A stretch of 5,279 bases of DNA from Pseudomonadota bacterium (GTDB lineage: Bacteria; Pseudomonadota; Alphaproteobacteria; Rhizobiales; Rhizobiaceae), in NCBI GenBank assembly GCA_023451915.1, contig JAEXXS010000186.1, positions 1-5,279 on the forward strand, in the 5' to 3' direction. Positions 1 to 5,279 of this stretch are shown in pieces. Within the stretch, counting starts at the first letter, position 1. The number at the start of each line of letters is the position of its first letter. Position numbers and translations under genes: made by a program. Below the pieces are notes generated by a model. The model saw only the letters and a list, made by a program, of their open reading frames with translations. It searched no databases and was not told where the DNA came from.

Positions 1-1
1 T

Positions 2-550
2 GGTTTAAAGAGCCATCTATTTGCGCTCACCCGCGACGGTCGCTGGGCGTTCTGCATGAACCTGCTGAGCCATACAGTCAGCAAAATTTCGCCAATGGAT
101 GCCTCCATCGCGCCTGTCGTCATTTCGCCGGGTGACAAGCCCGAGGGCCTATTTCTGACCGAAGATGAGCAAACACTCTTTGTCAGCAACCGCGTGTCAA
201 ATACCCTTGTGGCCATTTCGACGGATACGATGACTATCACGCGGGAAGCCAAGGTGAGAGACGACCCGGCCCGTATCTACGGCATGCCTGATGGCCGACT
301 GCTTGTTGCCAACTACGAAAATCGTAGCGTCTCTACGGTGAATGCCGATACATTTGAGGAAACGGATTTCATCGAGCTTCCGGGTCGTCCGGCGGCTGCC
401 TGTATAGATAGTCACACCAACACGGCGATCATTGCGGTCGACAGCAACCAGTGCTTCAAGATCAATCTCTCGACTATGGAGATCGTAGGATCGTTCCAGA
501 CCAAGTTGGAGCCCGACTGTTGTTATGTGCTCGGCAGCCGGAAAAAATAG
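2..550 (+). CDS. YVTN-type beta-propeller repeat protein, C-terminal part (5' partial)
   Basis: The frame is open from the left edge to the TAG at 548-550, giving 182 visible residues; the first Met (base 56) lies inside a repeat and is not the start. The visible part holds about four propeller repeats of roughly 40 residues, near residues 1-38, 39-83, 84-123 and 124-163. They follow a pattern of Pro/Gly turn, hydrophobic strand, D-G or D-E turn, strand ending in V-x-N, then a V-x-x-I-strand and T-x-T; examples are PEGLFLTEDEQTLFVSN and GMPDGRLLVANYENRSVST. This resembles YVTN/lactonase-like WD40-type propellers, which act as binding scaffolds or, in some families, enzymes or periplasmic proteins. 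No catalytic residues can be assigned and any signal peptide lies outside the window. The protein ends 14 residues into what looks like another blade (LEPDCCYVLGSRKK), either as the ring-closing strand or as a truncation. The fold is fairly sure; the function is unknown. Confidence 0.8.
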   Translation, partial: GLKSHLFALTRDGRWAFCMNLLSHTVSKISPMDASIAPVVISPGDKPEGLFLTEDEQTLFVSNRVSNTLVAISTDTMTITREAKVRDDPARIYGMPDGRLLVANYENRSVSTVNADTFEETDFIELPGRPAAACIDSHTNTAIIAVDSNQCFKINLSTMEIVGSFQTKLEPDCCYVLGSRKK

Positions 551-579
551 CCAGCAACGGAAAGAAACGGTTCCGTTGC
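542..579 (-). terminator. Putative rho-independent terminator for leftward transcription
   Basis: A perfect 9-bp stem, GCAACGGAA (554-562) with TTCCGTTGC (571-579), encloses an 8-nt loop. Read on the minus strand, it is followed after TGGCTA/T by a run of six T (complement of A at 542-547). It could end transcripts from the oxidoreductase gene, whose stop is about 136 nt upstream on that strand. The T-run is encoded by the last Lys codons of the converging propeller gene. On the plus strand the hairpin is followed by A residues, so it is a poor terminator in that direction. The 4-5 nt gap between stem and T-run weakens the call. Confidence 0.45.
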
Positions 580-715
580 AAAAATGCGTTTGGGACTTAG
601 CAGTCGCTTGGATAGCGTAAGGCTCGTCTGGCATAGTCGCGACGGGCGGGTTCAGTCCAGGCCATTTTCAGTTTGGTCTTAGTCCTGTCGTCGCCACCAG
701 CAGCGTCGCTTTTAG

Positions 716-1705
716 CTAGACCGTTACCACCACCTTTCCCAGATGTTCGTTCGCCTCGAGAAACCGGTGCGCGTCTGCAATTTTCTCAAATGCAAATTTC
801 TTCGCGATCACAGGCTTCAAAACGCCTGAAGCGAGGGCATCAAGAATAAAGCCCTTTGCATTCTCTAGCCGTATAGGATCTCGAACTATTTCATGAACAA
901 GGTATCCCCTCAATGTCAGGCTCTTCGAAAGCACAGGCCCGACAGGGAACGGTGTTGCATGGGGGCTTAGTCCGCCGTATTCGATCAGAATGCCACCCAC
1001 AGCCATTGCTGTGGTGATTGCCGTAAGGGCCGGACCCGCCACGGGATCAAACACCACCCGAAATCCGTTTTCTCCACCGGCGGTGATAAGCTGGGCTTGG
1101 AAGTCACCATCTTCCGAGAAGATCACATCGTGAGCGCCAACATCCCGGAGCGATTGCGCCTTAGCCCTGCCGCGAGTGACCGCTATCGGGCGGGCCCCTA
1201 TCACGTTTGCAATCTGGATCGCCGCTAGTCCAACACTGCTGGATGCAGCAGTCACGAGGACGGGTTCGCCCGCACCCAAGGAAGCAACATCAATCAGCGC
1301 GCCGTACGCCGTCAGGTACTGCATCCAACTGGCTGCAGCCTCCTCGAAACTGATCGACGACGGATGCTTGACGACAAGATGCGCTGGGAAAATGGCCATT
1401 TCCCCATAAGCTGGCCATCTCTCCATGGAAATGGAGGGAATGACGCTGACCTTGTCTCCGGGCGAAAGACCTTCGACACCGGGACCGATCTCGTCCACAA
1501 AACCTGCGGCTTCAAGCCCCAAACCACTGGGTAGGGAAGGTGTCTGGATGTAGGTGCCGGAACGCATCAGAACATCGGCACGATTCACGCCGATGGCTTT
1601 GACCCTGATACGCACTTCGCCCGGACCCGGCTGAACAGGGGCGATATTTTCAATAAGCAGGACTTCTGGGCCACCAATTTTGTGGAAACGTACTATTCGC
1701 GACAT
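716..1705 (-). CDS. Zinc-free medium-chain dehydrogenase/reductase (quinone oxidoreductase-like)
   Basis: This 329-residue protein has the usual length of the MDR superfamily. The N-terminal GroES-like domain spans about 1-125, with the family signature PGPGEVRIRVKAIGVNRAD (26-44) and GLGLEAAGFVDEIGPGVEGL (61-80). The Rossmann domain follows at about 126-270, with the dinucleotide loop VLVTAASSSVG (149-159), VVFDPVAGP (217-225) and GGILIEYGGLS (237-247). Basic residues after the second strand (R178, R180, K182) suggest NADPH rather than NADH. There is no cysteine anywhere, so neither the catalytic nor the structural zinc site of true alcohol dehydrogenases can form. The expected chemistry is NADPH-dependent reduction of a quinone, enone or similar substrate in the cytoplasm; the actual substrate is unknown. 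The ATG at 1705 is chosen because an AGGAG lies 6 nt upstream and MSRIVRFHKIGGPEVL matches the family's N terminus. It is divergent from a LysR gene, its likely regulator. Close relatives are often labelled zinc-dependent alcohol dehydrogenase, a misleading name here. Confidence 0.9.
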   Translation of the reverse strand: MSRIVRFHKIGGPEVLLIENIAPVQPGPGEVRIRVKAIGVNRADVLMRSGTYIQTPSLPSGLGLEAAGFVDEIGPGVEGLSPGDKVSVIPSISMERWPAYGEMAIFPAHLVVKHPSSISFEEAAASWMQYLTAYGALIDVASLGAGEPVLVTAASSSVGLAAIQIANVIGARPIAVTRGRAKAQSLRDVGAHDVIFSEDGDFQAQLITAGGENGFRVVFDPVAGPALTAITTAMAVGGILIEYGGLSPHATPFPVGPVLSKSLTLRGYLVHEIVRDPIRLENAKGFILDALASGVLKPVIAKKFAFEKIADAHRFLEANEHLGKVVVTV

Positions 1706-1711
1706 GGGCAA

Positions 1712-1716
1712 CTCCT
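1712..1716 (-). promoter_or_regulatory. Ribosome binding site of the oxidoreductase gene
   Basis: On the minus strand AGGAG is followed by TTGCCC and then the ATG at 1705, a 6-nt spacing. This fixes the start: the frame stays open upstream to a TTG at 1780, but there is no in-frame ATG before 1705. Confidence 0.75.
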
Positions 1717-1793
1717 GATATGCATTTTCGAATGGATTGATGTCAGATTGCCAATCTTCGAAAAATCCCCTTATTGGCAATTCTCAGGAAACC

Positions 1794-1798
1794 AGGAG
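1794..1798 (+). promoter_or_regulatory. Ribosome binding site of LysR-1, deciding a TTG start
   Basis: AGGAG lies 7 nt before the TTG at 1806. The spacing is ideal, whereas the frame's upstream ATG at 1740 and downstream ATG at 1824 have no comparable site. The resulting protein begins (M)DRIESMTAFV, the standard N terminus of this LysR subgroup. Confidence 0.75.
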
Positions 1799-1805
1799 TT
1801 TCGAA

Positions 1806-2708
1806 TTGGACCGAATTGAGAGCATGACAGCTTTTGTTAGGGCAGTAGAAACGGGCTCTTTCGCCCGAGCCGCCGATATACTTGGGCTCTCTGCACCTAT
1901 GGTGGGGAAACACGTTCGTTCCCTGGAGCAGCGGCTGGGAGTGCGCCTCATCAATCGCACGACCAGACGTCAGTCATTCACCGAGGCGGGCCGGATATAT
2001 TACGAACACTGCCGGACCATTCTGGCCGATATCGAGGTAGCCGAGACCACAGCCTCGGAAAATCTTGCCGCGCCACAAGGCAGACTACGCGTCACCATGC
2101 CGAGCTTGCTCGGTCGGGTCTGTATTGCACCTCTTCTGCTGAGGATGGCCGCTGCCTTTCCCAAGCTCAAACTCGAAATGTCGTTCACCGACGATATCGT
2201 TGATCTCGACGACTATGATCTGGCGATCCGGAGTGTCGGCGAACATCATGACGCCATCGCTGGAGGTGCTGGAATGATGACACGGCGTCTGTGCACCCAT
2301 CGGATGCTGATATGTGGCTCGCCAACTTATCTGTCTCATCGTGGGGAGACGATAGATCTTGCCAGTATCGCCGCTCACGAGACCATCGCATTCGGCAGAA
2401 CCGGGCGACCACAGAGATGGCGGTTCAGTGACGAGAATGGCGCGCCGATTGATATCGAGCCACAGGGTCGTTTCATGATGGACGATCTTGCTGCGATTGC
2501 AGATGCCGCTGCGGCAGGACTAGGCGTCGCCTGGCTACCGAGTTGGCTGGTTCGTGAGCGCATTGAAAACCGAGAGCTTGTGGCGGTTCCTGTTGCTGGC
2601 CGGAGTTACTCCTATCACAACCACGCTCTTTGGCACAAAGACGTGCTGACGCCCAAGATTCGCATTGCGCTCGATCATCTGGCTCTTGAGTTGCCTCGCC
2701 TCATGTAA
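1806..2708 (+). CDS. LysR-type transcriptional regulator (CrgA-like subgroup), LysR-1
   Basis: A 300-residue DNA-binding regulator, the standard LysR length. The winged helix-turn-helix is at 1-62: AVETGSFARAADILGLSAPMVGKHVRSLEQRLGVRLINRTTRR, ending FTEAG, split here as AVETGSFARAADILG (13-27), LSAPMVGKHVRSLEQ (28-42) and RLGVRLINRTTRR (43-55). A linker helix (about 62-88) leads to the effector-binding domain, opened by PQGRLRVTMP (90-99). The marker DDYDLAIR (135-142) and the AAAAGLGVAWLP strand-turn (234-245) place it near the CrgA/PBP2_CrgA-like group. There are four cysteines (69, 106, 163, 170), so redox sensing is conceivable but unsupported. It starts at TTG, which usually lowers translation and suits a low-abundance regulator. 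Divergent placement from the oxidoreductase suggests it controls that gene and itself through the shared 100-bp region; the inducer is unknown. Confidence 0.92.
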   Translation: MDRIESMTAFVRAVETGSFARAADILGLSAPMVGKHVRSLEQRLGVRLINRTTRRQSFTEAGRIYYEHCRTILADIEVAETTASENLAAPQGRLRVTMPSLLGRVCIAPLLLRMAAAFPKLKLEMSFTDDIVDLDDYDLAIRSVGEHHDAIAGGAGMMTRRLCTHRMLICGSPTYLSHRGETIDLASIAAHETIAFGRTGRPQRWRFSDENGAPIDIEPQGRFMMDDLAAIADAAAAGLGVAWLPSWLVRERIENRELVAVPVAGRSYSYHNHALWHKDVLTPKIRIALDHLALELPRLM

Positions 2709-2724
2709 TTCGTGAAAACAAATA

Positions 2725-2768
2725 GATAGAGCAGTTCCCGATTCCGTTTTAACCGGAACCGCTCTATC
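2725..2768. repeat. Palindromic element between convergent genes; possible REP-type repeat and terminator
   Basis: An 8-bp perfect outer stem, GATAGAGC (2725-2732) with GCTCTATC (2761-2768), continues after one A/C mismatch as GTTCC (2734-2738) with GGAAC (2755-2759), around a 16-nt loop. The right arm contains the TAG stop of the MFS gene (complement of 2764-2766). On the minus strand the hairpin is followed by a T-rich stretch (TATTTGTTTT), so it may end MFS transcription; the plus side has no T-run. The AGAGC...GCTCT design resembles, from memory, dispersed intergenic palindromes of Hyphomicrobiales genomes. Only one copy is in this window, so its dispersed nature is not shown here. Confidence 0.6.
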
Positions 2769-3984
2769 GCCTGACGAAGTCGGCAAATAACGCCAGGAAG
2801 CCGAAACCTCCCAGACAAATACACACAAGCTCCCAGCCGCCGACACTCCAGGCCGCACCCGCCAGTGCCGATCCGAGTGCGCCGCCCAGAAAGAAAGTAC
2901 CGACGAAAATCCCGTTCAGGCGCCCGCGAGCTTCCGGACGCAACAGATTGATAGCTCTGCGCCCCAGAGTTTGATCGCCAGTCGTGCCAATATCGAGCAC
3001 TATTGCGGCCAACCCCATAAGAAGAAGTGCCGGCCATGGACTGGCCGTATGGGTGGCATCGGCAATAAGCGCAAGCAGTGCTGCTATAATGACCAGGATG
3101 TGGGAGATGATCTTTACAGTTCGTCCATGACCGCGATCTCCGAGCCGTCCGACCAGGGGTGTCACCGCAGCGCCTGCGGCTCCCACGAGTGCGAAGATAG
3201 CAATGCCATTCGGGTCGAGGTTGAAAGGTGAAGTGGCGAGACGCAAGGCGACCGCCGTCCAAAAGAGGCTGAAGCTCGCCATCACCATTGCGGCTGAAAA
3301 CGCGCTCGAGCGGAGAACCGGCTCGTTACGCATCAACTGCCAAAGTGAAGCAATCAGAGCCGTGTAGGGCAGTGAGCCGACCGGCCGACGCTCGGGAAGA
3401 AACTTCCACAACAAACAAGCGAGCAGCATCATCGCAACACCACTGATCTGATAAAAGCTGCGCCACCCCCACGCGTCCGCGACGACACCCGCCACGGGCC
3501 GCGATAGGAGTATGCCGACCATCAACCCACTCATGACATTGCCAATTACCCGGCCACGCTGTTCTGGTGGGGCCATCGATGCAGCGATCGGTACCAAAAT
3601 TTGAATGCAAGAGCATGCCGCACCGAGCAAGAATAGTAACGCAATAAACACCCATCCAGACGATGTGACGGAAGCGGCGAGCGCTGTTGCGGCACCGCAG
3701 GAGAGCATTCGCAATACGAGCGAGCGGTTCTCCGTGAGATCGGCGAGTGGAACCAAAAGGAATAGGCCAGTTGCATAGCCGAGGAGGGTGGCCATGGCCA
3801 CCAGACCGCCATAGGCTGGCGGAAACCCGAACGAAACGGCGAGCGTCGCGACGAGAGTCTGGCATGCGAAGAGATTTGTAACGATGATACCGGTCGCGAC
3901 GGCAAACAGCACCGTCATTGCTGCAGAAAATGACGTCTCTAACTCTAGATGCGGCTTCTCGGAAGAAAAGGGTGGTACTGACAT
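2764..3984 (-). CDS. MFS transporter, 12-helix DHA1-like exporter
   Basis: A 406-residue inner-membrane protein with twelve predicted helices, roughly at 20-42, 57-79, 89-106, 111-133, 146-168, 175-195, 225-249, 258-278, 289-309, 314-334, 354-378 and 382-402. The halves are joined by a charged central loop (about 196-223). The loop 2-3 motif A is degenerate (PLADLTENR, 79-87), while the equivalent in the second half is clearer (GRLGDRGHGR, 279-288). PPEQRGRVIG (139-148) and RPEARGRLNG (349-358) are matching half-repeats before helices 5 and 11, as in NepI/YnfM-like drug or metabolite:proton antiporters. The substrate cannot be inferred. ATG 3984 is preferred, with a weak GGTGA 5 nt upstream (3990-3994) and a promoter further up; the frame continues upstream only to a TTG at 4053, inside the promoter. 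The stop codon lies in a palindromic element. It is divergent from LysR-2, its likely regulator. Confidence 0.9.
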   Translation of the reverse strand: MSVPPFSSEKPHLELETSFSAAMTVLFAVATGIIVTNLFACQTLVATLAVSFGFPPAYGGLVAMATLLGYATGLFLLVPLADLTENRSLVLRMLSCGAATALAASVTSSGWVFIALLFLLGAACSCIQILVPIAASMAPPEQRGRVIGNVMSGLMVGILLSRPVAGVVADAWGWRSFYQISGVAMMLLACLLWKFLPERRPVGSLPYTALIASLWQLMRNEPVLRSSAFSAAMVMASFSLFWTAVALRLATSPFNLDPNGIAIFALVGAAGAAVTPLVGRLGDRGHGRTVKIISHILVIIAALLALIADATHTASPWPALLLMGLAAIVLDIGTTGDQTLGRRAINLLRPEARGRLNGIFVGTFFLGGALGSALAGAAWSVGGWELVCICLGGFGFLALFADFVRR

Positions 3985-4025
3985 TGAATTCACCAGGATG
4001 AATAAAAGATATAGTGTTTGGAGAA

Positions 4026-4053
4026 AATATAAATTAATGGCATATTGAGACAA
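4026..4053 (-). promoter_or_regulatory. Putative sigma-70-type promoter of the MFS gene
   Basis: On the minus strand TTGTCT (complement of 4048-4053) stands 16 nt before TATATT (complement of 4026-4031), matching the consensus at 4/6 and 5/6. A transcript would start near 4019, leaving about 35 nt before the ATG at 3984, enough for the weak GGTGA site. The -35 overlaps that of the opposite promoter. Confidence 0.5.
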
Positions 4054-4071
4054 TTGAATAGTTCATATAAT
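4045..4071 (+). promoter_or_regulatory. Putative sigma-70-type promoter of LysR-2
   Basis: A perfect TATAAT is at 4066-4071. The best -35 is TTGAGA at 4045-4050 with a short 15-nt spacer; TATTGA at 4043-4048 gives 17 nt but a poorer match. The start point would be near 4078, so the leader is only about 11 nt and begins at the ribosome binding site. A small inverted repeat, ATTG-AGA-CAAT (4044-4054), covers the -35 elements of both divergent promoters and is a candidate operator half-site. TCATA-N7-TATGA (4063-4079) flanks the -10. Confidence 0.5.
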
Positions 4072-4077
4072 GATTAT

Positions 4078-4083
4078 GAGAGA
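4078..4083 (+). promoter_or_regulatory. Ribosome binding site of LysR-2
   Basis: GAGAGA is positioned 5 nt before the ATG at 4089. A GTG directly in front (4086-4088) is in frame but would leave only 2 nt, so ATG is preferred; the difference is one residue. Confidence 0.55.
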
Positions 4084-4088
4084 CGGTG

Positions 4089-4997
4089 ATGAACATTCGT
4101 GATCTGGAAGCATTTGTGGCGGTCGTCGAAACCGGGTCGATCGTTGCTGCATCGGCTCGCATCCACCTCACCCAACCCGGCATCACGCGGCGAATTCAGG
4201 CGCTCGAAGAAAGTCTTGGCGTGACCTTGCTCCACCGCCAATCGAAGCCACTCAAACCGACGATCGCGGGCCGTGAAGCCTATGAACATGGTCGCAGAGT
4301 TCTGCGCTCGCTGGAGGATTTGAGATCGGGTGTTTCTCCCGACGGGGAGATACGAGGAGAGTTTCGCCTCGGCCTAATGCCCTATCTTTCGCAAGTGGCT
4401 TTGACCAATCCGCTTGATCGATTGCGGAAGGACTATCCCGAGCTCACCTTGCGACTTGGAACCGGGTGGTCACCAACCCTCTTGGATCAGGTTCTCCGCA
4501 GTCAGCTTGATGCGGCGGCGGTTTGCCTTCCTGAGGGCGTTCGGCCACCTGATGAGCTGGCGGCTGATGATCTCGGTGGGCAGGACATCCTTATCATTTC
4601 ATCCAAAGCGTTAAATGTACCAAGATCCTGTAATCTTGAGGATCTGGCGCGCTTTTCTTGGGTCATGAACGAAAGTGGGTGCGGCTTCCGTGCCTATATC
4701 CGCTATCGTTTCGAACGAGCCCATTTGCCGTTCGATGTGGCCGTTGAGGCGCTAAGCGTTGATTTGCGTCTGTCGCTGGTGGCAAGGGGGCTCGGCATCG
4801 GGATTGTCACACCGGGCGCTCTTGCAGCGAGCTCCTGGCGTGACCACCTCGAAATTATAAAGCCGGTCGATTTTTCGCCGCGCGTCAATACCTGGCTGGT
4901 GCATCGGGCGCCGGCAGGGCGACTGGCATCGCCGATTGCGGTGTTTCGCGAAGCGCTCGTGGAAGCGTTGGATCAAGGGCGACCCTTCACCGCCTAG
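4089..4997 (+). CDS. LysR-type transcriptional regulator, LysR-2
   Basis: A 302-residue cytoplasmic regulator of standard LysR length. The N-terminal winged helix-turn-helix is clear: MNIRDLEAFVAVVETGSI (1-18), then AASARIHLTQPGITRRIQAL (20-39), then EESLGVTLLHRQSKPLKPT (40-58) and AGREAYEHG. A linker helix runs to about 84 and the periplasmic-binding-protein-like effector domain starts at GEIRGEFRLGLMP (86-98). The conserved GLGIGIVTPG turn is near 234-243. It differs substantially from LysR-1 in the effector domain, so the two are not a recent duplication and probably sense different ligands. Its gene is divergent from the MFS transporter, with back-to-back promoters overlapping at -35, which suggests coupled autoregulation and control of the transporter. 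On the other side it converges on another transporter gene, which is less likely to be its target. The effector is unknown. Confidence 0.92.
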   Translation: MNIRDLEAFVAVVETGSIVAASARIHLTQPGITRRIQALEESLGVTLLHRQSKPLKPTIAGREAYEHGRRVLRSLEDLRSGVSPDGEIRGEFRLGLMPYLSQVALTNPLDRLRKDYPELTLRLGTGWSPTLLDQVLRSQLDAAAVCLPEGVRPPDELAADDLGGQDILIISSKALNVPRSCNLEDLARFSWVMNESGCGFRAYIRYRFERAHLPFDVAVEALSVDLRLSLVARGLGIGIVTPGALAASSWRDHLEIIKPVDFSPRVNTWLVHRAPAGRLASPIAVFREALVEALDQGRPFTA

Positions 4998-5093
4998 TTT
5001 TTGCGCGGCTCCGTCATTGGAGGAAGTGTTCGTCTGATTTTCTACGGCTAAATATGCCTGGCTTGCCCTCAGGGACAATCGAGCGGAAGGCGC

Positions 5094-5140
5094 GGCCCGA
5101 CATTCGCATAAATGAATGTCGGGCCAACATTGTTTTCTTT
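5094..5140 (+). terminator. Rho-independent terminator downstream of LysR-2
   Basis: A perfect 12-bp stem, GGCCCGACATTC (5094-5105) with GAATGTCGGGCC (5114-5125), closes an 8-nt loop and is followed by AACATTGTTTTCTTT (5126-5140). The T-rich tail begins about 4 nt after the stem, so termination is plausible though not ideal. The tail runs into the stop codon of the converging transporter gene. The minus-strand side lacks a T-run, so it is less likely to stop leftward transcription. Bases 4998-5093 hold no recognisable gene. Confidence 0.7.
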
Positions 5141-5279
5141 AATCGACCTTGACCGCCTTTGGCAGTGCGAAAGCTGCAAGAAGGCTGACGAGAATTCCGG
5201 CGGCGGCGAGCCAGAAGGCGAGCTGTATGCCTTCTGACATAGCGCCGGTCAGTGCCTCACCCTCCAGGCCGCCGAGATG
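5139..5279 (-). CDS. C-terminal end of a probable MFS (DHA2/EmrB-type) transporter (5' partial)
   Basis: Reading leftward from the right edge, an open frame gives 46 residues ending KAVKVD and TAA (complement of 5139-5141). It begins HLGGLEGEALTGAMSEG, has one hydrophobic helix (IQLAFWLAAAGILVSLLAAF), and closes with a short basic tail. A loop with A-L-T-x-A-M-x-x-G followed by x-Q-x-A-F-W and a last helix is typical of the end of 14-helix DHA2 drug exporters (EmrB/QacA family). Only this fragment is visible, so family and substrate are provisional. The gene begins outside the window and converges on LysR-2, with a hairpin between them. Confidence 0.6.
   Translation of the reverse strand, partial: HLGGLEGEALTGAMSEGIQLAFWLAAAGILVSLLAAFALPKAVKVD

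Larger units (their letters stand above)
1706..1805. promoter_or_regulatory. Divergent operator/promoter region between oxidoreductase and LysR-1
   Basis: This 100-bp gap must hold both divergent promoters and is the expected binding site of the LysR regulator. It contains two 9-bp palindromes of form ATTG-S-CAAT, at 1747-1755 and 1773-1781, with centres 26 bp apart; the first extends to 13 bp (AGATTGCCAATCT, 1745-1757). TTCGAA occurs three times, at 1727-1732, 1757-1762 and 1800-1805. TTCGAA plus GATTG (1727-1739, with a 2-nt insert) and CAATC plus TTCGAA (1752-1762) form an imperfect inverted repeat. None is a clean T-N11-A LysR box, and no convincing -35/-10 pair was found in either direction. 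An operator role is inferred from position and symmetry. Confidence 0.5.

Noticed and set aside
197..634. Antisense open frame of 145 codons over the propeller gene
   Set aside because: Composition is that of a shadow frame and no family is recognisable; the plus-strand frame has clear repeats.
1706..1780. Upstream TTG start (1780) for the oxidoreductase adding 25 residues
   Set aside because: ATG 1705 has AGGAG at ideal spacing and the standard N terminus; the extension would cover the divergent regulatory region.
1737..1805. Upstream TTG/ATG starts (1737, 1740) for LysR-1
   Set aside because: No Shine-Dalgarno at suitable distance, and the added residues precede the canonical LysR N terminus; TTG 1806 has a strong site.
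2675..3905. Several minus-strand open frames of 119-195 codons overlapping the MFS gene in other frames
   Set aside because: They are rich in Arg, Ser and Cys as expected of out-of-frame reading, and the MFS frame explains the DNA fully.
3985..4053. Upstream TTG start (4053) for the MFS gene adding 23 residues
   Set aside because: The extension lies inside the predicted promoter, has no ribosome binding site, and its residues are unlike an MFS N terminus; ATG 3984 fits the family.
4975..5000. Small hairpin AAGGG-CGA-CCCTT followed by T5 after the LysR-2 stop
   Set aside because: Only five base pairs with a 3-nt loop, within the coding region, and the T-run is too far from the stem; the hairpin at 5094-5125 is much stronger.
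4752..5078. Antisense open frame of 108 codons at the end of LysR-2
   Set aside because: It has no ribosome binding site or recognisable domain and mostly mirrors the LysR coding sequence.
1..5279. Novel defence, mobile or biosynthetic system
   Set aside because: All long frames belong to common families (beta-propeller, MDR, LysR, MFS), and no transposase, nuclease, toxin-antitoxin pair or repeat array was seen.

Overview
The window reads as chromosomal DNA of a moderately GC-rich alphaproteobacterium, most likely of the Hyphomicrobiales (Brucella/Ochrobactrum or Rhizobium-like). This rests on overall codon use, on the density of LysR regulators and MFS transporters, and on a 44-bp palindrome at 2725-2768 that resembles, from memory, dispersed repeats of that order. 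No rRNA, tRNA, CRISPR array, insertion sequence or phage gene is visible. Everything resembles ordinary accessory metabolism and transport.

Layout, left to right. (1) At 2-550 (+) lies the C-terminal part of a YVTN-type beta-propeller protein whose start is outside the window. (2) A short gap follows with a hairpin that fits a terminator for leftward transcription. (3) At 716-1705 (-) is a zinc-free medium-chain dehydrogenase/quinone oxidoreductase. It is divergent across 100 bp from (4), a CrgA-like LysR regulator at 1806-2708 (+), which starts at TTG. (5) The palindrome at 2725-2768 sits between convergent genes and contains the stop codon of the next gene. (6) At 2764-3984 (-) is a 12-helix MFS exporter-like protein. 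It is divergent across 104 AT-rich bp from (7), a second LysR regulator at 4089-4997 (+). (8) A strong hairpin with a T-rich tail lies at 5094-5140. (9) At 5139-5279 (-) is the C-terminal end of another protein, probably a DHA2/EmrB-type MFS transporter, running off the right edge.

The organising theme is two consecutive divergons, each with a leftward target gene and a rightward LysR regulator, separated by about 100 bp. By the usual LysR rule each regulator probably controls its divergent neighbour: LysR-1 the oxidoreductase and LysR-2 the MFS transporter. A joint role in handling a reactive or aromatic small molecule (reduction plus efflux) is possible but is inference only. No previously undescribed multi-gene system is evident. 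The points most worth checking are the two divergent operator regions, the palindrome that supplies a stop codon, and the incomplete last blade of the propeller protein.
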